Below, piece after piece: positions 52,436-60,611 of a DNA stretch of 64,000 nt. Source of the DNA: Pusillimonas noertemannii (GTDB lineage: Bacteria > Pseudomonadota > Gammaproteobacteria > Burkholderiales > Burkholderiaceae_B); assembly GCF_003096595.1 (NCBI RefSeq), contig NZ_QEKO01000002.1:311064-375063 (forward strand). Direction: 5' to 3'. The notes below the pieces were generated by a model. That model did no database searches. It saw nothing but the letters and a program-made list of their open reading frames with translations, and was not told the origin of the DNA. How positions within the stretch are numbered: the stretch's first letter is position 1; every line of letters starts with the position of its first letter. A program made the position numbers and the translations under genes.

Positions 52436-52846
52436 ATGCGCTTTGACACACTGCGCCTGGACCATGTGGGCATTCGCGTCAGCAACCTGGCCGTGGCCGA
52501 GGCCTTTTATGCCAAGTTGGGCTTTACCCGCGACCCCGATGAGTTTTCACCCCAGGCCAAGGCCTGCGGCCTGGTGCACCCTACGGGCCTGAGGATTCAT
52601 CTTATCTACAACGGCGAGCCTGCCCGCGAAGGCAATGTGCTGCTTGACGCGCCCGTGAAGCGGCCCGGCTACACGCACGCCGCTTTTATTGTCGACAGCA
52701 TGAAGGACCTGGTGGCGTGGCTGGCGCAAGAGAACATCCGCATCAGCGAAGGCCCGGTAACAATGGGCCACGGTCGCCGCAATGTCTGCTTCATTCGAGA
52801 CCCCGATTTGAACGTACTGGAGTTCAACGAGATACTGGCGGGCTGA
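52436..52846 (+). CDS. VOC-family (glyoxalase-like) protein
   Basis: The 136-residue protein has two VOC beta-alpha-beta modules: LDHVGIRVSNLAVAEAFYAK and HAAFIVDSMKDLVAWL, with RDPDLNVLEFNE at the end holding the metal Glu. AGGAGA precedes the start. It probably opens or isomerises a small substrate with a divalent metal. It follows the GST gene by about 70 bases. Confidence 0.88.
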   Translation: MRFDTLRLDHVGIRVSNLAVAEAFYAKLGFTRDPDEFSPQAKACGLVHPTGLRIHLIYNGEPAREGNVLLDAPVKRPGYTHAAFIVDSMKDLVAWLAQENIRISEGPVTMGHGRRNVCFIRDPDLNVLEFNEILAG

Positions 52847-52904
52847 TACACCAGGACACGCGCGGGGCCTGAGGCATAAACGCTGCCCCGCCCGGTATGG
52901 GACA

Positions 52905-54545
52905 ATGAAACACGTCCATTTTGCCAGGCGCCCCATGAAGCAATTTTCCGCCTCGTCCCTCCTGTTCAGAATCTTGGCCTTATGTACCCTTTGCCTGTTT
53001 ATCCAGCAGCCGGCCTTCACGCAAACCACCCCGCCCCCACCCCCAGCCGGCCTTCAGCTTGAACCGCTGGCGCCCATGCCTTCGTGGTTCGACGATGGCC
53101 AGCCTGTCGACAACGCCTGGGTGGCCCTGGATGTACTGGTGAACGCGGCCTCTCAGGGCCTGGATCCGAATGACTACCGGGCTCAAGAGCTGACGCTGGC
53201 GTTCGAGTTCGAGCAGGATCAAGGCGCCGGGCCAGCGCCCGATGCCATTGCCCGGATGGATGCCGAGCTGACCGCGGCGCTGGAGCTTTACCTTTCCGAC
53301 CTGAACAATGGCCGGCTCAGCCCCGAAGTGCTGAAGCATCGCTTCAAGGCGCCCTCTGACCAGCGCTTTGATGCGCGCGGCTATTTGATGCGGGCGCGCC
53401 AGTCGGGCGACCTGGCCCAGGCGCTGAAGGCCGCCCAGCCGCAGGTGCCCATGTACGAGGCCATTCGCTCGGCGATGGATGCCTATCGGGGCATGGGCGA
53501 CCATGCGGCATGGAAGACGCCCCTGCCAGCGCTGCCCGCACGTTCCCTGAAGCCTGGCGAAGCCTGGGAAGGCCTGGCCCTGATGGCCCAGCGTCTTGCA
53601 GCCCTGGGCGACCTTCCGGCCGATACGCCCGTTGCCGGGCTTTATGACGACGCACTGGTCGAGGCGGTAAAGCGCTTCCAGGCGCGCCACGGCCTGGACG
53701 CCGACGGGGTGGTGGGGGCGGCCACCCTGGCGCAGCTGAATGTGTCGCCGGCGCAGCGGGTGGGGCAGATGGCGCTTACGCTCGAGCGCCTGCGCTGGAC
53801 GCCGCTGCTGTATGGGCCGCGCATGATCGTGGTGAATATTCCTGAGTTCGTCTTGCGCGCATACGAAAGTAAGGGGTCGCAAGTACAGCTCGACCTGGAG
53901 ATGCGCGTGGTGGTGGGCCGGGCGCTTGACACGCGCACGCCCATCTTCCTGGAAGACATGCGCTTTATCGAGTTCAGCCCCTACTGGAACATACCGCCGT
54001 CGATTGCGCGCGGTGAGACTTTGCCCCGTCTGCGGCGCGACCCGGCCTACTTCGATCAGCAGGGGCTTGAGTTCGTCGGCAAGGACGGCTCGGTAAGCAA
54101 TACGCTTACGGGCGAAGCCATTGACGCGGTGCAAAGCGGGCAATGGCGCATTCGCCAGCGCCCGGGGCCGCGCAATGCGCTGGGCGACATCAAGTTCATC
54201 TTCCCCAACGACCAGAATATCTACCTGCACCATACGCCGGCGCCGCAGCTTTTTTCTCGGGCGCGGCGCGACTTCAGCCACGGCTGCATCCGCATCGAGC
54301 ATCCGGTCCAGCTTGCGCAATTTGTCTTGCAGAACAAACCGGAATGGACACGTGAGCGCATCGAAGAGGCCATGGGCGGCGGCAAGTCTCGCACCCTGCG
54401 GCTGGACGAACCCATTCCCGTTCTCATCGCCTACAGTACCGTTGTTGTAAAGGATGGTGGTAAGGTGTACTTTTTTCCCGATATCTATCAGCAGGATGCG
54501 CGGCTGGAGCAGGCCTTGCGCAGCGCGCGCCCCACTCGATCGTGA
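52905..54545 (+). CDS. ldtD: L,D-transpeptidase (YcbB/LdtD-like)
   Basis: The 546-residue protein has a signal peptide (about 18-40), a peptidoglycan-binding domain (LYDDALVEAVKRFQARHGLD), and a YkuD catalytic domain with HHTPAPQLFS followed by the SHGCIRI box (C461). It makes 3-3 crosslinks in peptidoglycan. It overlaps the DUF882 gene by ATGA, the same arrangement as ycbB-ycbK in E. coli. Confidence 0.92.
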   Translation: MKHVHFARRPMKQFSASSLLFRILALCTLCLFIQQPAFTQTTPPPPPAGLQLEPLAPMPSWFDDGQPVDNAWVALDVLVNAASQGLDPNDYRAQELTLAFEFEQDQGAGPAPDAIARMDAELTAALELYLSDLNNGRLSPEVLKHRFKAPSDQRFDARGYLMRARQSGDLAQALKAAQPQVPMYEAIRSAMDAYRGMGDHAAWKTPLPALPARSLKPGEAWEGLALMAQRLAALGDLPADTPVAGLYDDALVEAVKRFQARHGLDADGVVGAATLAQLNVSPAQRVGQMALTLERLRWTPLLYGPRMIVVNIPEFVLRAYESKGSQVQLDLEMRVVVGRALDTRTPIFLEDMRFIEFSPYWNIPPSIARGETLPRLRRDPAYFDQQGLEFVGKDGSVSNTLTGEAIDAVQSGQWRIRQRPGPRNALGDIKFIFPNDQNIYLHHTPAPQLFSRARRDFSHGCIRIEHPVQLAQFVLQNKPEWTRERIEEAMGGGKSRTLRLDEPIPVLIAYSTVVVKDGGKVYFFPDIYQQDARLEQALRSARPTRS

Positions 54546-55102
54546 CCAGAATAGACCCCACACGCCGGCGGCTGCTAATGGCCGCCTCGGGCGCCACAAG
54601 CCTGTGCGCTTTTCCCATGGTGGCCAAGGCCATTACGCTTGGCAGCCACGCCGAACGCGATCTGTCCATGGACCACACGCACACGCTCGAGAAGATCCAG
54701 CTTACCTACGCGGTGGGCAGCCGGTACTTGCCAGAGGCCTTGACGGGCCTCGATCATTTTCTGCGCGACCATTATTCGGGCCTTGTCGGCCACATGGACC
54801 CGGGCCTGTACGACATTATGTATGCGCTGCGCGCGTCGTTGAAGGTGCGGTCGCCCTACCAGATTATTTCGGGCTACCGTTCGCCCAAAACCAATGAGCG
54901 CCTGCGCGCCAAGGGTGGCGGCGGCGTTGCAAAGCACAGCCTGCACATGGACGGCAAGGCGGTAGACCTGCGCATACCGGGCGTTCCGCTGAAGGAACTG
55001 CGCGATGCCGCGCTGGAGCTCAAGGCCGGCGGCGTAGGCTACTACCCGGGCAGCGATTTCGTGCACGTGGATACGGGCAGGGTCCGCTCCTGGAAGGGCT
55101 AA
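54542..55102 (+). CDS. DUF882/YcbK-like peptidase, Tat exported
   Basis: The 186-residue protein has a twin-arginine signal (RRRLLMAASGATSLCAF) and the M15-like catalytic residues: QIISGYRSPKTN, AKHSLHMDGKAVDLRI and HVDTG. It probably trims peptidoglycan together with the L,D-transpeptidase encoded upstream, to which it is translationally coupled. Confidence 0.9.
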   Translation: MTRIDPTRRRLLMAASGATSLCAFPMVAKAITLGSHAERDLSMDHTHTLEKIQLTYAVGSRYLPEALTGLDHFLRDHYSGLVGHMDPGLYDIMYALRASLKVRSPYQIISGYRSPKTNERLRAKGGGGVAKHSLHMDGKAVDLRIPGVPLKELRDAALELKAGGVGYYPGSDFVHVDTGRVRSWKG

Positions 55103-55171
55103 GCGCCACGCTTTAGCGAAAACATAGCGTATTCTTCGCAAACGCAATTGTTTTGCCCTTTGTGGGAAACT

Positions 55172-56392
55172 ATGTCCACACCTCCACCATCGTCGTCTTC
55201 TTTGCCTATCTCGCCAGCAAGCCGCCTGTCTCAGCGCCGTCCTCCCGGCAAGGCCACCTTGGCCTTGTATGCCTCTATCCTGCTGGCGTTCGTGGCCGCG
55301 TCCAGTTCCCCCTCGCCCTTGTATCGCCTTTACCAAAGCGCGTGGTCGTTCGGCTCGACCTGGCTTACCGTGGTGTTTGCCGTCTACGCCTTGATGCTGC
55401 TGGTCTCTTTGCTGATCACGGGCCGATTGTCCGACCACCTTGGACGCAAGCCCGTCATGGCGGTGGCCCTGGTGATGGAAATCGTGGCCATGAGCATATT
55501 CTGGAATGCCGGCAGCCTGGTCGACCTGATTACGGCGCGCATGCTGCAAGGCTTTGCGACCGGCATGGCGACAACATCGGTGGGGGCGGCGCTGATCGAT
55601 CTCAACAAAGAGCGCGGCGCCTTCATCAACAGCATGGGGCCCATGTGCGGCACGGCGCTGGGCGCCCTGGCCACGACGGCGCTGATGGTGTACTTTCCGG
55701 CCCCCACCCAGACGGTGTTCGGGGTGTTTCTGACGGTGTTTTGCTTGCAGTTGATCGCCTTGTGCTTCGCGCCCGAAACGGGCCAGCGCCACCCGGGCGC
55801 CTGGGCCAGCCTGCGGCCCCGCATTGCGGTGCCCCCGCAGGTAAGGGGCGCATTGCGGGCCGTCAGCCCCAGCAATATGGCCGTGTGGATGCTGGGCGGC
55901 TTTTATCTTTCGCTGATGCCTTCGCTGGCGCTGGGCGTAACCCAGGTGCGTACGCCATGGCTCAGCGGCCTGGTGATCGCCGCCCTGACGCTAAGCGGCG
56001 CGATCAGCATCATCTGCGTGCGGGACAAGCAACCGGGATGGCTGCTTCGCATGGGCCAGCGGACGCTTATTTCGGGTATTGCGGCCATTCTGCTTGGCGC
56101 CAATTTCAGCCAATCGAGCTTGCTGCTCGTGGGCTCCCTGGTAGCGGGCTGTGGGTTCGGAATGACCTTTCTGGGCGCATTGCGCAGCATATTGCCCCTG
56201 GCGCGGCCGCATGAGCGTTCCGCCTTGATGGGCGTGTTCTACGTTCAAAGCTACCTGGCCCACAGTGTGCCCACCATTGCGGCCGGCTATCTGGCGCAAC
56301 GCACCAACCTGCTTACCGCCGCCAATGTGTATGGGGCTGTCATTGTCGCGCTGGTGCTGTGGACTTACGCCCGAACGAGCCGCGCGGCCTGA
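55172..56392 (+). CDS. MFS transporter
   Basis: The 406-residue protein has about 12 helices with the motif ITGRLSDHLGRKPVMAVALV. The N-terminal Ser/Pro-rich stretch (MSTPPPSSSSLPIS) is unusually long and polar. The substrate is unknown, and no adjacent regulator points to one. Confidence 0.87.
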   Translation: MSTPPPSSSSLPISPASRLSQRRPPGKATLALYASILLAFVAASSSPSPLYRLYQSAWSFGSTWLTVVFAVYALMLLVSLLITGRLSDHLGRKPVMAVALVMEIVAMSIFWNAGSLVDLITARMLQGFATGMATTSVGAALIDLNKERGAFINSMGPMCGTALGALATTALMVYFPAPTQTVFGVFLTVFCLQLIALCFAPETGQRHPGAWASLRPRIAVPPQVRGALRAVSPSNMAVWMLGGFYLSLMPSLALGVTQVRTPWLSGLVIAALTLSGAISIICVRDKQPGWLLRMGQRTLISGIAAILLGANFSQSSLLLVGSLVAGCGFGMTFLGALRSILPLARPHERSALMGVFYVQSYLAHSVPTIAAGYLAQRTNLLTAANVYGAVIVALVLWTYARTSRAA

Positions 56393-56433
56393 GGCGGCAT
56401 TGGGCGCCCTGAAGGAAAGCGAGGAAAGCCATT

Positions 56434-57654
56434 ATGAATCTGCTGGCCCTGACCTACGGCACCGAAGGCGACACGCGCCCTGTCGCGGCGCTTTGCCACG
56501 CCTTGATGAAGGCCGGGCATGAGGTGCTGCTGCTTGCTGAAGAAAATTCCCTTGGCAGCGCGCGGAGTCTCGGGGTGCCGCACGCCGCTTTGAGCGGGAA
56601 CATGCGTAAGGATCTGGAAGCCCTGGTTTCGCAAGGGAAAGGGGTTAATGCCACTGTGACGGCCTTGTCGGGCATTGCCAATGCCCAGGCCGAAAGCTGG
56701 ATGCGCCAGGCTGCGGAAGCGGCGGCGGGCCGCGATGGAATCATCGTCTCCGGCTTGGCGGCGTTCGTGGGGCTTTCCGTAGCCGAGTCTCTCGGTATTC
56801 CCCTGGTTGGCGCGGGCATGATTCCCATTTCTCCGACAAGCGCATTTCCGTCGCCATTTCTTCCTGGAAAGCTGCCGGCGCGATTGAACAAGGCCAGCCA
56901 TCACCTGGTCAACTGGATGCTGTGGCTCGCATTCAGGAAGTCCATCAACCGGGCAAGAAGGCGGGTGCTGGGACTGCCGCCGCGCCATATGCTTTGGACC
57001 GGGCATCCCATGCTGTATGGCGTCTCTGGGGCATTGCTGCCCCAGCCAAAGGACTGGCCGGCCAACGCAAAACTGTGCGGGCAATGGCTTGCGCCGGCCG
57101 ACGCGTGGAAGCCCCCGCCCGAGCTACAGGCTTTTCTGGATGCCGGTGAACCACCCATATATGTAGGGTTCGGCAGCATGACGGGCTTTGACCGAGAGGC
57201 CTTGCTGCATACGCTGCTTGACGCCTTGGAGGGCGAGCGCGTCCTCTTTCATCCGGGCTGGTCCGGCCTGCCGGAAGCTTCATTGCCTGGCAATTTTCTT
57301 GTTATCGACGACACCCCTCATGACTGGCTCTTTCCACATGTGTCGATGGCCATTCACCATGGCGGAAGCGGCACCACGCATTCTGCCTGCCGCGCCGGTG
57401 TTCCGTCTGTGGTCCTGCCTTTCGCGGGAGACCAGTTTTTCTGGGCGAATCAACTGGCCCGCAGGGGCTTGGCCGGTGTACCCATCTCCACCAAGAAGCT
57501 GAGTGCGGATGCCATCAGGCAAGCCCTGCAGTTCGCGCGCTCCACTGAGGCAAAGGCAAATGCCGCTGCCATGGCGGGAGCGATGTTGCTCGAGCACGGC
57601 ACGGCTGCAGCGGTAGAGGAAATTGAATCGATCCTGTCCGGGCGTAGCGGCTAA
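56434..57654 (+). CDS. GT1-type glycosyltransferase
   Basis: The 406-residue protein has the GT-B fold with IHHGGSGTTHSACRAGVPSV as the nucleotide-sugar site and PFAGDQFFWANQLARRG at the C-terminus, as in MGT-type enzymes. It transfers a sugar to a small acceptor, perhaps an antibiotic or lipid. It follows the MFS gene by 41 bases and may form a resistance or export pair with it; this is inference. Confidence 0.88.
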   Translation: MNLLALTYGTEGDTRPVAALCHALMKAGHEVLLLAEENSLGSARSLGVPHAALSGNMRKDLEALVSQGKGVNATVTALSGIANAQAESWMRQAAEAAAGRDGIIVSGLAAFVGLSVAESLGIPLVGAGMIPISPTSAFPSPFLPGKLPARLNKASHHLVNWMLWLAFRKSINRARRRVLGLPPRHMLWTGHPMLYGVSGALLPQPKDWPANAKLCGQWLAPADAWKPPPELQAFLDAGEPPIYVGFGSMTGFDREALLHTLLDALEGERVLFHPGWSGLPEASLPGNFLVIDDTPHDWLFPHVSMAIHHGGSGTTHSACRAGVPSVVLPFAGDQFFWANQLARRGLAGVPISTKKLSADAIRQALQFARSTEAKANAAAMAGAMLLEHGTAAAVEEIESILSGRSG

Positions 57655-57742
57655 GTCGTGCCGGTTAGTGCGTACAGAGTGCTTGCGCGCGCATAGTCCC
57701 GCAGTTATCGTCACGCATATTTCTTCGCTTTAGGAACCTGCC

Positions 57743-58210
57743 ATGCAGCTCGCTGCGATCATTCTTTTGATGGTGGTGCTGCCCATCATTTCCATTGTCC
57801 AGGACTTGGCTACGAACCAAGTGCTCTTGGTCGAAGCATTGGGCAAATGGTTCGTGTTCTGGGCCGTGGGATGGCGCCTTGTCAGCGCGGCACTGCACCA
57901 GATGCTGCGGCCCGCCTATACCGCGAAGGATATCTTTGAAATAGACGACCCGGCGGCCGGCAAGCTTGTTTTGGAGATCGGCTTCGGCAACCTGGCGATA
58001 GGCATTCCTGCAATTGCCAGCCTGTATTTTCCGGCCTGGGTGCCCGCCCTGGCGTTGGCAGGCTGCATCTTCTTTGGCCTGGCCGGCCTGCAACACATCA
58101 GGAACAAGCCGACAACCCGCGCCGAGATCGCCGCCATGGTGTCCGACCTGGGCCTGGCTGCGGTGCTTATTGTTTACCTTGTGTGGCATGCCCTGCTGTC
58201 TGCGCAATGA
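57743..58210 (+). CDS. DUF6790-like inner-membrane protein
   Basis: The 155-residue protein has about four membrane helices (AAIILLMVVLPIISIV, FVFWAVGWRLVSAAL, FGNLAIGIPAIASLYF, LGLAAVLIVYLVWHALL) and a short conserved loop VLEIGFGNLAIG. Family members are uncharacterised. It lies 88 bases after the glycosyltransferase gene. Confidence 0.72.
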   Translation: MQLAAIILLMVVLPIISIVQDLATNQVLLVEALGKWFVFWAVGWRLVSAALHQMLRPAYTAKDIFEIDDPAAGKLVLEIGFGNLAIGIPAIASLYFPAWVPALALAGCIFFGLAGLQHIRNKPTTRAEIAAMVSDLGLAAVLIVYLVWHALLSAQ

Positions 58211-58295
58211 ACACTCCAGCAGCGCAACGCTGTCTATGACGGCGGATGTGCAACGGCAGCCCCGGCGCCGCCGGCTGCAGCGGCAATCGCAGGCG

Positions 58296-59537
58296 CTAGC
58301 CGCCCAGCCGCAGCCAATCGTGAACGCCCGCTCCCGCCCACACGCCCTGGGCCAGGCAGGCGGTCAACAAATACCCGCCGGTCGGCGCTTCCCAGTCCAG
58401 CATTTCGCCAGCCACGAATACACCGGGCAGCGCCTTGAGCATCAATCGCTCGTCCGCGTCTTCGAAGCGCACGCCGCCCGCGGTGCTGATGGCTTCGTTC
58501 AAAGGGCGCGTCGCGGTCACTGTAATGGGCAAGGCCTTGATGGCACCAGCCAGCCGGGCGGGATCGGCGCCCGCTTCCTTGCCCAGGGTCTCCCATAGCA
58601 AAGCCGCCTTCACGCCGGAAATATTGAGCCTGCCTTTCAGGTGGCTGGAGAGCGAACGCGCGCCGCGCGGATGCTGCACGGCCGCCAGCACTTGTGCTGC
58701 GCTGCGGTCCGGAAGCAGGTCCAGTGTGAAAGTGGCGCTGCCCTTGGCCTCGATGCTTTCGCGCAACTGCCGCGAGTAGGCGTATATCAGGCTGCCCTCG
58801 ACGCCGTACCGGCTGATGATGAGTTCCCCACGGCGCAGGTCTGTGTGGCCATGCATATCGGTGAAGCGCAAAGCCACGGATTTCAGATGCGCGCCGGCAT
58901 GATGCTGGCGCAGGTGTTCGCTCCAGGCCGCATCGAAGCCGCAGTTGGCGCTTTTCAATGGCGCGACACCCACTCCCTTTGCCTGCAGCCAGGGCGCCCA
59001 CGCGCCGTCGGAGCCCAGCTGCGGCCAGCTGCCGCCGCCCAGGGCCAGCACCGTGGCGCGCGGCCTCGTTTGGAGCTCGCCTGTTGGCGTGTTGAAAATC
59101 AAGGCCTCGTCTTCGTCCCACCCCAGCCACCGATGCCGTAGCTGGAACTGCACGCCCAGCCCGCGCAAACGCTGCACCCAGGCCCGCAGCAGGGGCGCCG
59201 CCTTCATGCCTTCTGGAAATACACGGCCCGAAGAGCCGGCGAAGGTGGTTACGCCCAGCGACTCTACCCAGGCCCTCAGGGTCGAGGGCGGGAAATGATC
59301 GAGCATGGCTTGCAGGCTGGCCTGGCGATTTCCATAGCGGGTACAGAACAGCTCGTATTCTTCGCCATGGGTGATGTTGAGCCCGCCGATGCCGGCCCTT
59401 AGGAATTTGCGCGCCACGGAGGGCTTGGCCTCGTACACCACCACGGCGTGGCCGCCGCGTGCAAGCACCTCGGCCGCCATCAGACCCGCCGGCCCGCCTC
59501 CAACGATGGCAATGTGGTCGTGAGCGGGGTCGGTCAT
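58296..59537 (-). CDS. HI0933/BaiN-type NAD(P)/FAD oxidoreductase
   Basis: The 413-residue protein starts MTDPAHDHIAIVGGGPAGLM at 59537, with FAD loop GGGPAGLMAAEVLARGG and typical HI0933 segments (FLRAGIGGLNITHGE, VLALGGGSWPQLGS, GVFVAGEMLDWEAPTGGYLL). The family reduces flavin-bound substrates, and some act in tRNA or secondary metabolism. It is convergent with the DUF6790-like gene. Confidence 0.9.
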   Translation of the reverse strand: MTDPAHDHIAIVGGGPAGLMAAEVLARGGHAVVVYEAKPSVARKFLRAGIGGLNITHGEEYELFCTRYGNRQASLQAMLDHFPPSTLRAWVESLGVTTFAGSSGRVFPEGMKAAPLLRAWVQRLRGLGVQFQLRHRWLGWDEDEALIFNTPTGELQTRPRATVLALGGGSWPQLGSDGAWAPWLQAKGVGVAPLKSANCGFDAAWSEHLRQHHAGAHLKSVALRFTDMHGHTDLRRGELIISRYGVEGSLIYAYSRQLRESIEAKGSATFTLDLLPDRSAAQVLAAVQHPRGARSLSSHLKGRLNISGVKAALLWETLGKEAGADPARLAGAIKALPITVTATRPLNEAISTAGGVRFEDADERLMLKALPGVFVAGEMLDWEAPTGGYLLTACLAQGVWAGAGVHDWLRLGG

Positions 59538-59599
59538 GGGCGGTAGGTAAGTGCGCGCGGCTCGCGCCGTGCGGGCGGGTTCGGAAGTAGACCGGCTCA

Positions 59600-59656
59600 A
59601 ATTAAACCGGAAAACGGCCCTAATTAAACCGGAAACGGATCAAATTAAACCGGAAA
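59600..59656. repeat. Three direct repeats spaced about two helical turns
   Basis: AATTAAACCGGAAA occurs at 59600-59613, 59622-59635 and 59643-59656, so the spacing is 22 and 21 bases. It lies just upstream of a flavoprotein gene and beside the deleted prophage. Multiple repeats of this size are seen at ends of IS21-like elements and at regulator sites. It could be either. Confidence 0.65.
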
Positions 59657-59679
59657 ACACTAAGTAGGGGGATGGCTTC

Positions 59680-59701
59680 AGGCAATCATACTTGATTGCC
59701 T
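59680..59701. repeat. Nine-pair inverted repeat near the prophage edge
   Basis: AGGCAATCA, loop TACT and TGATTGCCT form a perfect hairpin without a T-run. It lies 24 bases after the triple repeat and 161 bases before the next gene. It might be an operator, a terminator core or part of the phage junction. Confidence 0.45.
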
Positions 59702-59861
59702 TGGGGCGTCAGCACGGGCACGCGGAGAGCGCTCCAGCAGCACAGCGGAGCCACGCCCTTGCCAACAGCTTCTCGACGTTTCCCAGCAAGCTCCAGCCTC
59801 AATCATGAACATCACCCCATGCGTTACACTCTCTCACAGTTAGACAAGAGGAGAAGGAACC

Positions 59862-60611
59862 ATGGCCAATCTGTTTTTGATCGTTTTGCTATTGTCGCTT
59901 ATAGCGCTGGTACTTGGCATCATTAAACCCAAATGGAGTATGCCGTGGGCTCAAGCTCCCAAGCGCTGGAAGTCGTCCGGGCTCTACCTGCTCGTAGCCG
60001 CAGTGTGCTTCGTAGGCTTTGGAGTAAGCACAGATAATGAAGGCTCTCAAGCTCCCGGCGCGGCATCAACCGCCTCGATTGCAGCTACCGCACCGGTAGG
60101 AGCAAAATCAGCCAACACCCCAACCAAGCCGAAACCGCTCACAGCAAAGGAGCTAGTCGCCCTGCGAATGCCTGACGCACAAAAGGGATTTCTTGGGGTT
60201 ATGGCTGCCGCAGCCGTGGCATACGATGATGCTCCCAATGAGCTGGTAAAGTCCAAGATTGCCAAGCAGCGCAAGATTGATTCGCGAGAATTTACACCCG
60301 GCAGCAAGCTAGAAAACTGGACCGGTGTTATAGAAGGGTTGCAAACGAACGGCGACGGGAAAGCAATCGTATCCATCCGGGCAAACGCGACGACGACATT
60401 CAAAACATGGAACAATGCCTTTTCGGACATCAAGGACGGCACCCTCATCCCCCAGGCTTCACCGTTGTTTGATGTGCTAGCTGGGCTCTCCGAGGGCACG
60501 CCAGTAAGCTTCTCTGGCTTTCTCGCCTCGGAGGGTAGCGCAACGGAACAGGGCTCTGTTCGGAAACCGGAATTTATCGTCCGATTTGAGAGCATTGAGC
60601 CTCTGCTCTAA
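59862..60611 (+). CDS. Membrane-anchored hypothetical protein at the prophage end
   Basis: The 249-residue protein has two membrane helices (about 3-20 and 41-56) and a large outer domain after an Ala/Thr/Pro linker (EGSQAPGAASTASIAATAP). Its base composition is less GC-rich than the surrounding host DNA. Its end overlaps that of the tape-measure gene in convergent direction. The position suits a phage-borne accessory gene; superinfection exclusion is possible, not shown. Confidence 0.55.
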   Translation: MANLFLIVLLLSLIALVLGIIKPKWSMPWAQAPKRWKSSGLYLLVAAVCFVGFGVSTDNEGSQAPGAASTASIAATAPVGAKSANTPTKPKPLTAKELVALRMPDAQKGFLGVMAAAAVAYDDAPNELVKSKIAKQRKIDSREFTPGSKLENWTGVIEGLQTNGDGKAIVSIRANATTTFKTWNNAFSDIKDGTLIPQASPLFDVLAGLSEGTPVSFSGFLASEGSATEQGSVRKPEFIVRFESIEPLL

